In this document: in pieces, positions 1 through 6,304 of the stretch
Numbering within the stretch: the first letter of the stretch is position 1
Layout: every line of letters begins with the position of its first letter
Assembly (NCBI GenBank): GCA_016779325.1
Contig: JADHNU010000028.1
Location: 1 to 33,347, forward strand
Length of the DNA: 33,347 bases
Direction of reading: 5' to 3'
Source of the DNA: Pseudomonadales bacterium
GTDB lineage: Bacteria; Pseudomonadota; Gammaproteobacteria; Pseudomonadales; Azotimanducaceae
Made by a program: the position numbers and the translations under genes
Notes under the pieces: model-generated
Database searches by the model: none
The model's input: the letters and a program-made list of their open reading frames with translations, nothing else
Told to the model about the DNA's origin: nothing

Positions 1-320
1 TCGTCACCTGAGTGCGCGCCGGGCTCGCACCGGAGGCCACGGGCGCTGCGGGTGAACGTGACCACGCTTTCGTAAAGGTTTGGGGCGAAGCGCCCATTCA
101 AGCGCACTTCGGCTTCACAGCAGGCGCGGCGGCGTTCGAGCGTAGAAAAATCGAGAAAGCCGAAGTTCACGGGCTTCTTGATCTTAAGGACCTTCCGTTC
201 CCCAAGGAGCACCCAGGCGCTATGCGTTTCTTCCAAGCGCACGGGCGCGCTGCCGTCAAAGGGCCAGGCCGCTGGGTGGGCCAGGTAGTGCTCGACCACT
301 GCGGGGCCAATACCCGACAT
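1..320 (-). CDS. Aminoglycoside phosphotransferase-like/ATP-binding protein, N-terminal part (cut by window edge)
   Basis: This minus-strand reading frame begins at ATG 320-318 and stays open to base 1, so only about 106 N-terminal residues are visible. The translation holds the segment VRLEETHSAWVLLGER, then VLKIKKPVNFGFLDFSTLE and RRR...CEAEVRLNGRFAPNLYESVV. I recognise this as the start of the COG2187 family, annotated as bifunctional aminoglycoside phosphotransferase/ATP-binding protein, in which a degenerate kinase-like domain precedes a P-loop ATPase domain. The C-terminal ATPase lies outside the window, so its presence is inferred from the family. These proteins have no firmly established substrate and resistance should not be assumed. 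The gene diverges from the DUF3299-Zur operon across 71 bases. Confidence 0.75.
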   Translation of the reverse strand, partial: MSGIGPAVVEHYLAHPAAWPFDGSAPVRLEETHSAWVLLGERKVLKIKKPVNFGFLDFSTLERRRACCEAEVRLNGRFAPNLYESVVTFTRSARGLRCEPGAHSGD

Positions 321-334
321 GGCGGTTCTTCCTC

Positions 335-362
335 TTGGTTCTGTTCGGTACCGGGGTACACT
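335..362 (+). promoter_or_regulatory. Possible promoter for the DUF3299-zur operon
   Basis: A weak sigma70-like pair sits in the 71-base divergent gap: TTGGTT (335-340), a 16-base spacer and TACACT (357-362), about 30 bases before the ATG at 392. No recognisable Zur palindrome was seen. Low confidence. Confidence 0.25.
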
Positions 363-391
363 TAGCGGGTTCAGTTTAGGGGACTTTGGTC

Positions 392-913
392 ATGATCCAA
401 GGCTTCGGCCAACGCCTTGCCCTCCTCTTCGTCCTGTGTTGGGTTGCACCGACCCATGGGGAAGAGGCGCGCCGCTTGAAGTGGACCGAGCTTATTCCGC
501 CGCACCTCGCGGAGCAGGCCCTCGCGCCGCTGGCCATTGATCACGCGAGCCCCGATCCCATGGCTCAGCCGACGCCCTGGGGCGCGCTGGCGATGAGCGA
601 ATTGGTGGTCGGGGCGCTCGACCAGCAGCGGGTTCGCATTCCCGGCTTCATTGTGCCCCTGAATATTACGCGGGAGCAGACCATCGACGAGTTCCTACTG
701 GTGCCCTACTTCGGCGCCTGCGTTCACGTCCCGCCGCCCCCCGCCAATCAAATTATCTACGTGACCACACGGCGAGGCCTGGCAGCCGACCGCATCTACG
801 AAGCCTGGGAGGTGGAAGGCATCCTCCGTACCGCAGCGGTGGACAGCGCCATGGCACAAGCGGCCTATCAGCTTCACGCGGAGCAGGTGAAGCTTTACGG
901 AGGCGGACCATGA
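392..913 (+). CDS. DUF3299 domain protein, exported
   Basis: A 173-residue protein starting with a signal-peptide-like stretch (residues 1 to about 25, a hydrophobic core LALLFVLCWVAP followed by THGEE). The body carries the DUF3299 hallmarks: RVRIPGFIVPL, then EFLLVPYFGACVHVPPPP and NQIIYV. I chose ATG 392 because GGGG at 379-382 lies at ribosome-binding distance; a TTG at 386 adds two residues but has no advantage. The stop overlaps the start of the Zur-family gene (ATGA), so the two are translationally coupled. Members of this family often sit beside zinc-uptake or Zur genes, so a periplasmic role in metal homeostasis is plausible, but the biochemical function is unknown. No lipobox cysteine is obvious. 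Confidence 0.85.
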   Translation: MIQGFGQRLALLFVLCWVAPTHGEEARRLKWTELIPPHLAEQALAPLAIDHASPDPMAQPTPWGALAMSELVVGALDQQRVRIPGFIVPLNITREQTIDEFLLVPYFGACVHVPPPPANQIIYVTTRRGLAADRIYEAWEVEGILRTAAVDSAMAQAAYQLHAEQVKLYGGGP

Positions 914-1377
914 CCACGGGAAAGCACCATGATCACGACGCCTGCGTGGCCTCGGCCCTGGCCGCCGCAGAGCGGATATGTAGCCTGAAAAAGGCGCGGT
1001 TGACGCCGAACCGGCGCCGGGTGCTCGAGCTCATTTGGGGCTCCCACGATGTGGTGGGGGCCTACGATTTGCTGGCCACGCTGCAGAAGGAAGATCCCGC
1101 GGCGAAGCCCCCCACGGTGTATCGAGCTCTCGAGTTCCTCTTAGACCTTGGCCTGATTCACCGCATTGAGTCCGCGAACGGGTTTACGCGCTGCGAAGCG
1201 CCCGAGGGGGCCCACGTTTGCCAGTTTCTGATCTGCGACGACTGCGGGCTCGTCGAGGAGCTGCATTCCTCCAAGCTGGCATCCACCCTCGAAGCCCAGG
1301 CGGAAGACGCAGGCTTTGAACCCACCTTCCAAACCGTTGAAGTCCGAGGCCGCTGCCGAAGCTGCGTGGCCCGTTAG
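910..1377 (+). CDS. zur: Fur-family transcriptional regulator, Zur type
   Basis: A 155-residue Fur superfamily protein, the usual length for Zur. The N terminus is His-rich (HHDHDAC). The winged helix spans about residues 30-85, including RLTPNRRRVLELIW and the recognition region PPTVYRALEFL. The dimerisation domain contains H102, C109-x2-C112 and C149-x2-C152, which fit the structural zinc site, plus H84 and H119 as possible regulatory ligands. GGAGG at 899-903 precedes ATG 910, which overlaps the upstream stop by four bases. Zur proteins repress zinc uptake genes when zinc is plentiful. Coupling to DUF3299 fits Zur better than Fur or PerR, but znuABC is not in the window, so the assignment rests on family features and one neighbour. 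Confidence 0.85.
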   Translation: MTTGKHHDHDACVASALAAAERICSLKKARLTPNRRRVLELIWGSHDVVGAYDLLATLQKEDPAAKPPTVYRALEFLLDLGLIHRIESANGFTRCEAPEGAHVCQFLICDDCGLVEELHSSKLASTLEAQAEDAGFEPTFQTVEVRGRCRSCVAR

Positions 1378-1386
1378 GAAACCGCT

Positions 1387-2295
1387 ATGAAACTTGCGCA
1401 GTTTTGTCCCGCCGGGGCGTTGTCGCCGGTGCCCGGGGTGCTGCTTGGCGCCCCCGCAGACCGCTTCGTCCCCTTCTCTGCCCTCCCCTGGGCTCAGCTT
1501 GGGGCGGCTGCCCCTGAAGACCTCATCGCCTGCCTGGCCTGGTCAGGGGAAACGCGGGACGCGGTGCTGGCCGCTGCGAAGAAAGCCGAGGCCATGCCCG
1601 TCACGGACGGGACCTTGGCCGCTCCCCTGGCGCCTCGGAAGTGCCTCGCCATTGGCTTGAATTATCGCGCGCACGCCGAGGAGTTTGGGGGCACGGTCGC
1701 ACCCTGCCCTACGGTCTTCACCAAACAGGTAAGCTGCATTACCGGGCCCTTCGATCCCATCCATCGGCCACGGGTTTCGGAGGCGCTCGATTACGAAGGG
1801 GAGCTGGTGCTGGTCATTGGCCAGCGCTGTCGCCATGTGCCCGAGGCCCGAGCCCTCGAAGTGGTCGGCGCCTACTGCGTGGGGAACGACGTCAGCGTGC
1901 GCGATTGGCAGCTGCAGACGCCCCAGTTCACCATGGGTAAATCCTTTGATACCCATGGCCCCATCGGTCCCTACCTCACCACGGCAGACGAGGTGCCCGA
2001 CCCCCAGGCTCTCGCGGTAAAAACCTGGGTGAACGACGAGCTCCGTCAAGAGAGCACCACGGCCCTCATGATCTTTCCTTGCGCTGCGCTGATCGCGCAC
2101 CTCTCCGCGGCCTTTACCCTCGAGCCGGGGGATTTGATCTTCACCGGCACCCCCGCGGGCATTGGCCATGCCATGAAGCCCCCGGCTTACCTGAAGGCGG
2201 GTGATCGAGTGCGAGTGGCCATTACGGGGCTCGGGGAAATTGACAATCCGGTGATTGCGGAACCGGCAGAGACGGCCTTCCCCTTCTCGGCCTAG
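1387..2295 (+). CDS. Fumarylacetoacetate hydrolase family protein
   Basis: A 302-residue protein. Residues about 84-295 form the FAH fold: KCLAIGLNYRAHAEE, DYEGELVLVIG with metal-binding E137 and E139, and GNDVSVRDWQ with D168. Then come MGKSFDTHGPIGP and the closing FTGTPAGIG segment. The roughly 80-residue N-terminal region is typical of FAHD-type hydrolases/isomerases that cleave C-C bonds in 2-oxo or acylpyruvate substrates, or decarboxylate oxaloacetate-type acids. The exact substrate cannot be read. AGGAAA, overlapping the zur stop region, precedes ATG 1387 by a short gap, so the gene probably belongs to the DUF3299-zur transcript. These are Mg/Mn-dependent enzymes, so placement behind a zinc regulator is curious. 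The stop codon lies inside a perfect hairpin shared with the convergent gene. Confidence 0.85.
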   Translation: MKLAQFCPAGALSPVPGVLLGAPADRFVPFSALPWAQLGAAAPEDLIACLAWSGETRDAVLAAAKKAEAMPVTDGTLAAPLAPRKCLAIGLNYRAHAEEFGGTVAPCPTVFTKQVSCITGPFDPIHRPRVSEALDYEGELVLVIGQRCRHVPEARALEVVGAYCVGNDVSVRDWQLQTPQFTMGKSFDTHGPIGPYLTTADEVPDPQALAVKTWVNDELRQESTTALMIFPCAALIAHLSAAFTLEPGDLIFTGTPAGIGHAMKPPAYLKAGDRVRVAITGLGEIDNPVIAEPAETAFPFSA

Positions 2296-2312
2296 GCTTG
2301 TGGCCTAGGCCG
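2288..2312. terminator. Perfect hairpin spanning both convergent stop codons
   Basis: CGGCCTAGGC (2288-2297) and GCCTAGGCCG (2303-2312) form a perfect 10-bp stem with a 5-base loop. The plus-strand stop TAG (2293-2295) and the minus-strand stop (2305-2307) both lie in the stem. There is no T-run, so it may slow polymerase or protect 3' ends rather than act as a classical terminator. Confidence 0.5.
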
Positions 2313-3303
2313 CGGCGCTGGCCTTGAGCGAGAAGGCCTCCGCCAAGCGCCGATAGCTGAGTTCCCGCTGAGCATGCTCCGGGGTAATGGTAATCACGCT
2401 GCAGTGGTCCACGCCTGTTTCCTCGAGTAGCTGCGTAAGGCGCTGCTTCACCACGGCCGGCGTACCCGCGATCGCGTGTTGGCCCCCGGCGGGGGCATCC
2501 GTGCCCAGCACCCGCTCTGCTTCCGCGACGGTCGGCCAGGGGCCCGGTTCCCCCCGAGCGAGGCGTCCTCGCCAAAGATCGCGGCATCGGGCCAGGGCCT
2601 GGGCTTCACACTCCGTATCGGCACACAGCACGAACACCCCCAGGGACGCGTAGGGCGCCGCGAGGGTTGGGGAAGGCCGAAAGCGTTCCCGATAGAGGCG
2701 AAGGATGGCGGCGGCCTGCTCCGGCGCAATGAAGTGGGCGAAGGCAAAGCGCAGCCCCAGGTGGGCTGCGAGCTGGGCGCTTTGGTCCGTGGAACCCAGG
2801 AGCCAGAGCTCGGGGGCCGAGGGCGTGCTTGGACCACAGCGCACGGTACTGAGCGCCGGGGTATGGGGCGTCGTGTCCGTTAGCCAAGCGTGGAGGTCCG
2901 CAACCTTGGCAGCGAAGTAGTCGGGCCCGACCCCGTTGCCATAGCCGAGGGCGGCCGAGGTGTGACCATCGGCCCCCGGTGCGCGGCCAATGCCCAAATC
3001 AATCCGCCCGGGAAAGAGCGCTTCGAGCACGCGGAACTGCTCCGCGACTTTGAACGGGGAGTAGTGCATAAGCATGACGCCCCCCGTTCCGACCCGAAGG
3101 GTTTGGGTGGCGCTGGCGATGCGAGCCGTGAGGATTTCCGGCGCGGGGCCCGCAAGGGCTTGGCCGCCGTGGTGTTCGGCAAGCCAATAGCGGTCGAAAC
3201 CAAGGGCTTCCACGTGCTGGGCGAGGCGCACGGATTCCCCGAGCGCCTCGACCGCGGTGCTCCCCGGACGAACCGGGGTTTGATCCAGTACGCCGAAGCG
3301 CAT
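2305..3303 (-). CDS. Luciferase-like (LLM class) flavin-dependent oxidoreductase
   Basis: A 332-residue protein of the bacterial luciferase-like family, close to the group often called luciferase family oxidoreductase group 1 (TIGR03558). Diagnostic segments are VLDQTPVRPGSTAVEAL at the N terminus, RYWLAEHH, LRVGTGGVMLMHYSPFKVAEQ, LFPGRIDLGIGRAPG with D following, and a C-terminal VDHCSVITI. The fold is a TIM barrel using reduced FMN (or F420 in some relatives) supplied by a partner. The substrate is unknown and no bioluminescence is implied. I chose ATG 3303 because it starts the conserved region and lies 16 bases after the upstream acyl-CoA dehydrogenase stop; a longer upstream reading frame only overlaps that gene. 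The two genes are probably one transcript. Confidence 0.88.
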   Translation of the reverse strand: MRFGVLDQTPVRPGSTAVEALGESVRLAQHVEALGFDRYWLAEHHGGQALAGPAPEILTARIASATQTLRVGTGGVMLMHYSPFKVAEQFRVLEALFPGRIDLGIGRAPGADGHTSAALGYGNGVGPDYFAAKVADLHAWLTDTTPHTPALSTVRCGPSTPSAPELWLLGSTDQSAQLAAHLGLRFAFAHFIAPEQAAAILRLYRERFRPSPTLAAPYASLGVFVLCADTECEAQALARCRDLWRGRLARGEPGPWPTVAEAERVLGTDAPAGGQHAIAGTPAVVKQRLTQLLEETGVDHCSVITITPEHAQRELSYRRLAEAFSLKASAAA

Positions 3304-3319
3304 GGCCCAGGCGGGGCGC

Positions 3320-4531
3320 TTAGAGCCCCAGGACCAGTTTGGCCATAATGTTGCGCTGCACCTCGTTAGAGCCTGCGTAGATGGAGGCTTTACGAATGTT
3401 GAAGTGGTGCAGCGGCGCCTTAGCGGAAGTCCAGTCGTAGACGGGCTCTTCGTTGATGCCTGCGCTCGGATCGGGGTGGTGGAAGGGAATGCCTTGGGCC
3501 CCAACCGTTTCCAGCGCGAGCTCAGCCACCTGCTGCTGGAGCTCCGTGCCTCGGCACTTCAGCATGGAGGACTCCGGGCCCACGTTCTGCCCCGAAGACA
3601 GCGCGCTGAGGATGCGCAGCTCCGTGAACTCCATGGCGCGAATGGAAATTTCCGTATCCGCCAGCTTGCGCTGATAGTTCGGATCCTGGGCGAGAGGCTC
3701 GCCGCTGGCTTCAAGCTGGGCCGCATAGCTGCGAATGCGATCGAGCTTGGCGAGCAGCGCCGGCGCGTAAGCATTGCCCCGCTCGAATTCAAGCAGATAC
3801 TTCGCGTAGGTCCAGCCCTTCCCTTCTTCGCCGATGAGATTCTCCGCCGGCACCTTCACGTTCTCAAAGAACACCGTATTGATTTCCTGGTGCCCCGGAG
3901 GCGGGTTATCTAGGGTGACAATGGGGTTCACCGTAATGCCTTCGCTCTTCATGTCGATGAGGAGGAAGGAGATGCCGTCCTGACGCTTTTCCTCTTTTGA
4001 GGTACGCACGAGGCAGAAGATCATATCGGCGTGCTGGCCCAGGGTGGTCCAGGTTTTGGTGCCGTTAACGACGTAGTCATCGCCGTCGCGCTTCGCCGTG
4101 GTGGCCAGGGACGCGAGGTCCGAGCCCGAGCCCGGCTCGGAGTAGCCTTGGCACCACCACACTTTGGAATCGCGAATATCGGGCAGGTACTTGTCTTTCT
4201 GTTCCTGCGAGCCGTATTTCATGATGACCGGCGCCACCATGGTGACCCCAAAGGGCAGCACGCGCGGAGCGCTCGCCTTCGACATCTCAAGGTCGAAGAT
4301 GTACTTCTGCGTGGCCGTCCAGCTGGGACCGCCCCATTCCGCGGGCCAGTTCGGTACGGCCCAGCCCTTCTTAGCGAGGCGCTGCTGCCATTCAATCTGG
4401 AGGGCCTTGGACAGATGGCCCGTGGGGCTGCGCTGCAGCACCTCCCGCATGTCCGGCGTGAGGTTTTCGTCGATAAACGCCTTAACCTCGGCTTGAAATT
4501 CTAGGTCCTGGGCGGAGAACTCAACGTTCAT
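3320..4531 (-). CDS. Acyl-CoA dehydrogenase family protein (PimC/FadE-like)
   Basis: A 403-residue flavoprotein of normal length for the family. N-terminal helices occupy residues about 1-120, the beta domain includes GYSEPGSGSD (129-138) and GTKTWTT (157-163), and the C-terminal helical domain ends in IYAGSNEVQRNIMAK. At the position of the medium-chain enzyme's catalytic Glu the protein has Ala (YAGS, 385-388). E250 in LLEFERGN sits where isovaleryl- and long-chain-type enzymes place their base, so that is the likely catalytic residue. This pattern resembles pimeloyl-CoA dehydrogenase large subunits and steroid side-chain FadE subunits, some of which work as heteromers. No second subunit lies next to it. 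GGGAG stands 7 bases before ATG 4531. The LLM oxidoreductase follows in the same operon. Confidence 0.88.
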   Translation of the reverse strand: MNVEFSAQDLEFQAEVKAFIDENLTPDMREVLQRSPTGHLSKALQIEWQQRLAKKGWAVPNWPAEWGGPSWTATQKYIFDLEMSKASAPRVLPFGVTMVAPVIMKYGSQEQKDKYLPDIRDSKVWWCQGYSEPGSGSDLASLATTAKRDGDDYVVNGTKTWTTLGQHADMIFCLVRTSKEEKRQDGISFLLIDMKSEGITVNPIVTLDNPPPGHQEINTVFFENVKVPAENLIGEEGKGWTYAKYLLEFERGNAYAPALLAKLDRIRSYAAQLEASGEPLAQDPNYQRKLADTEISIRAMEFTELRILSALSSGQNVGPESSMLKCRGTELQQQVAELALETVGAQGIPFHHPDPSAGINEEPVYDWTSAKAPLHHFNIRKASIYAGSNEVQRNIMAKLVLGL

Positions 4532-4574
4532 AGGTGCTCCCTCGTGATTGTCAACGGCGATGCCCGCGCCCCCC

Positions 4575-4584
4575 GAGTATACTC
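4575..4584. promoter_or_regulatory. 10-bp palindrome in divergent promoter region
   Basis: GAGTATACTC is a perfect palindrome between the divergent acyl-CoA dehydrogenase and MFS genes. Its minus-strand half contains TATACT, a plausible -10 for the dehydrogenase about 45 bases upstream of its start, but no good -35 is seen. It could also be a small operator. Confidence 0.25.
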
Positions 4585-4608
4585 AGCACCGGGGCCCTTT
4601 GCATTGCC

Positions 4609-4637
4609 TTGACCCCTGCTTTTTCCCGGGCTAAAAG
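4609..4637 (+). promoter_or_regulatory. Sigma70-like promoter for the MFS gene
   Basis: TTGACC (4609-4614), an exact 17-base spacer and TAAAAG (4632-4637) form one of the best consensus-like promoters in the window. It predicts a start near 4644 and a leader of about 30 bases before ATG 4675. Confidence 0.5.
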
Positions 4638-4674
4638 GCGCCTGAGACGCAAGATCGCGTCCGGGGAGAATCGC

Positions 4675-6006
4675 ATGGCAGAGCAGGCACCGGGGGCTGG
4701 CGCGACCGCGCAGGCCGATGAGCAATTTGGCCCCGTCTATCGATGGTACGCCTTAGGTCTGCTCTTCGTCGTTTACATCTTCAATTTCATCGATCGGCAA
4801 ATTCTTGGCATCCTAGCCCAACCCATTAAGGAAGATTTGGGCCTCTCGGACACGCAGATGGGCTTCATGGGGGGCATTGCTTTTGCGCTCTTCTACACGT
4901 TCCTAGGCATTCCCATTGCGCGCCTCGCCGATCGTGGCGTGCGTCGAAATATTTTGGCCGTGTGCCTAACAATCTGGAGTGGCATGACCGCGCTGTGTGG
5001 CCTTGCCGGAAGTTTTGTTCATCTCCTGGCCTGTCGCATTGGCGTGGCCGTGGGGGAAGCGGGAGGCAGTCCCCCGTCCCACTCCATGATTTCCGATATT
5101 TTCCCTGCCGATCGCCGCGCCACAGCGCTCGGTATTTACGCGCTGGGCATTCCCGTGGGTACCATGCTCGGGAATTTACTCGGCGGCTGGATCAACGACG
5201 CCTTCGACTGGCGCATGGCCTTTTTTATTGTCGGTATGCCCGGCGTGGGCCTCGCGCTCTTGGTGCGCTTCACGCTTCGGGAGCCCGTACGCGGCGCCAG
5301 TGACGTAAAGCCGGCGCGCAGCGAAGTGCCGAAGCCGGAGACCGCCCTGCCCCCGGTGAAGGAGGTCTTTCTCGCCCTATGGGCGCGGAAGAGCTTCCGC
5401 TACATGGCCATTGGCGGCGGCCTCCACGCCTTCGTGGGGTACGGAGTGGGTTACTGGATTCCGGCCTTCTTCATCCGAACCCATGACTTCACGACAACGG
5501 ATATTGGCACGGCGCTTTTCTGGCTGGGAATTCCTGGCATGGCCGGCACCTTCCTTGGGGGGCTTCTGGGGGACCGCTTCGCGAAGCGGGACGTGCGCTG
5601 GTATGTCTGGCTGCCCGGCCTGGCTACACTCATTTCCGTGCCCTTCGCCTACTACGTCTACACCCACGACGATCCCTGGTTTGGGCTTTGGGTCTACGCC
5701 ATTCCCACTTTCCTCGGGTCCTACTACCTCGGCCCGACCTTCTCCTTGGCGCAAAGCCTAGTGGGCCTGCGCATGCGGGCCCTGGCCGCCAGCATCCTGC
5801 TTTTCATCTTGAACTTGATTGGCTTGGGCCTGGGGCCGCAGTTTGTGGGGATCATGAGTGACCTTTTGCGTTCAAGCTATGGGGAAGGTTCGCTGCAGAT
5901 GGCCCTGGTGATTGTGCTGGTCTTCAACGTGCTGTCGACGGGGAGCTATCTTCTGGCCGGGCGCACGCTTAAGGCGGACCTTGCGCGGGCCCACGAGCTG
6001 TCCTAG
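4675..6006 (+). CDS. MFS transporter, spinster-like family
   Basis: A 443-residue inner-membrane protein with about 12 hydrophobic helices. The N-terminal half shows the bacterial spinster signature: FVVYIFNFIDRQILGILAQP, LSDTQMGFMGG, and the loop motif RLADRGVRRNILA between helices 2 and 3. GVAVGEAGGSPPSHSMISD in helix 5 and RRATALGIY complete it. These carriers are abundant in sphingomonads and marine gammaproteobacteria near lipid, steroid or aromatic catabolism genes, but their substrates are mostly unknown. I chose ATG 4675, preceded by GGGGAGAA (4663-4670); a longer upstream frame has no ribosome-binding site and lacks hydrophobic signature. It diverges from the dehydrogenase operon, so shared control and related substrates are possible. 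A strong terminator follows. Confidence 0.88.
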   Translation: MAEQAPGAGATAQADEQFGPVYRWYALGLLFVVYIFNFIDRQILGILAQPIKEDLGLSDTQMGFMGGIAFALFYTFLGIPIARLADRGVRRNILAVCLTIWSGMTALCGLAGSFVHLLACRIGVAVGEAGGSPPSHSMISDIFPADRRATALGIYALGIPVGTMLGNLLGGWINDAFDWRMAFFIVGMPGVGLALLVRFTLREPVRGASDVKPARSEVPKPETALPPVKEVFLALWARKSFRYMAIGGGLHAFVGYGVGYWIPAFFIRTHDFTTTDIGTALFWLGIPGMAGTFLGGLLGDRFAKRDVRWYVWLPGLATLISVPFAYYVYTHDDPWFGLWVYAIPTFLGSYYLGPTFSLAQSLVGLRMRALAASILLFILNLIGLGLGPQFVGIMSDLLRSSYGEGSLQMALVIVLVFNVLSTGSYLLAGRTLKADLARAHELS

Positions 6007-6025
6007 CGCGCTGCCCCGCGCTCAC

Positions 6026-6065
6026 AAAAAAGGCCGGGGCGCCGCGTGCGCCCCAGCCTTTTTTT
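6026..6065. terminator. Bidirectional rho-independent terminator
   Basis: An A-run and GGC (6026-6034) pair with GCC and a T-run (6056-6065), around an inner GGGGCGC/GCGCCCC stem with one mismatch. The structure reads with a U-tract on both strands and lies between the convergent MFS and small-protein genes. Confidence 0.88.
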
Positions 6066-6074
6066 AAATCGGCT

Positions 6075-6242
6075 TTAGTGCCCAGCTTTTGCCAGCGATA
6101 GCCCCGTCATCCAGCCGAAAAGCAAACCGAATACGGTGTAGGCGCTGTAGTTTCCGGTCCACCAGCCGAGGCCAACCCCTGCGACAAGGCCGACGCCCGT
6201 CCAGATCAGTGCGGATGCCCCGCCCTTTCCCCCACTTGCCAT
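6075..6242 (-). CDS. Small two-helix membrane protein
   Basis: A 55-residue protein, MASGGKGG at the N terminus and LSLAKAGH at the C terminus. Two glycine-rich hydrophobic stretches (about residues 10-26 and 32-50) with a WWTGNYSAY turn between them suggest a helical hairpin in the inner membrane. I chose ATG 6242 over ATG 6272 because GGGAG lies 8 bases upstream of the former. The gene lies between a bidirectional terminator and the 3' end of a dehydrogenase gene, separated from that gene by about 60 bases, so it may be transcribed alone or by read-through. I do not recognise a family; AtpZ-like or other glycine-zipper proteins look superficially similar. Confidence 0.6.
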   Translation of the reverse strand: MASGGKGGASALIWTGVGLVAGVGLGWWTGNYSAYTVFGLLFGWMTGLSLAKAGH

Positions 6243-6304
6243 GTGAAATGCTCCCAAGTTGCGGGCAATCATCCCATCGCCCTAGTGCTTCGCTTCTTCC
6301 AAGC

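Noticed and set aside
12-365. Plus-strand open frame at the window start
   Set aside because: It is antisense to the phosphotransferase/ATPase-like frame on the minus strand, whose translation carries recognisable family sequence; the plus frame shows none.
321-391. Zur-box search upstream of the DUF3299-zur operon
   Set aside because: GGTACC and a nearby GGTAC repeat are present, but there is no AT-centred palindrome resembling known Zur sites.
1543-2169. 208-residue minus-strand frame within the FAH-family gene
   Set aside because: Antisense shadow of a well-conserved gene, with no recognisable motif; long antisense frames are common at this GC content.
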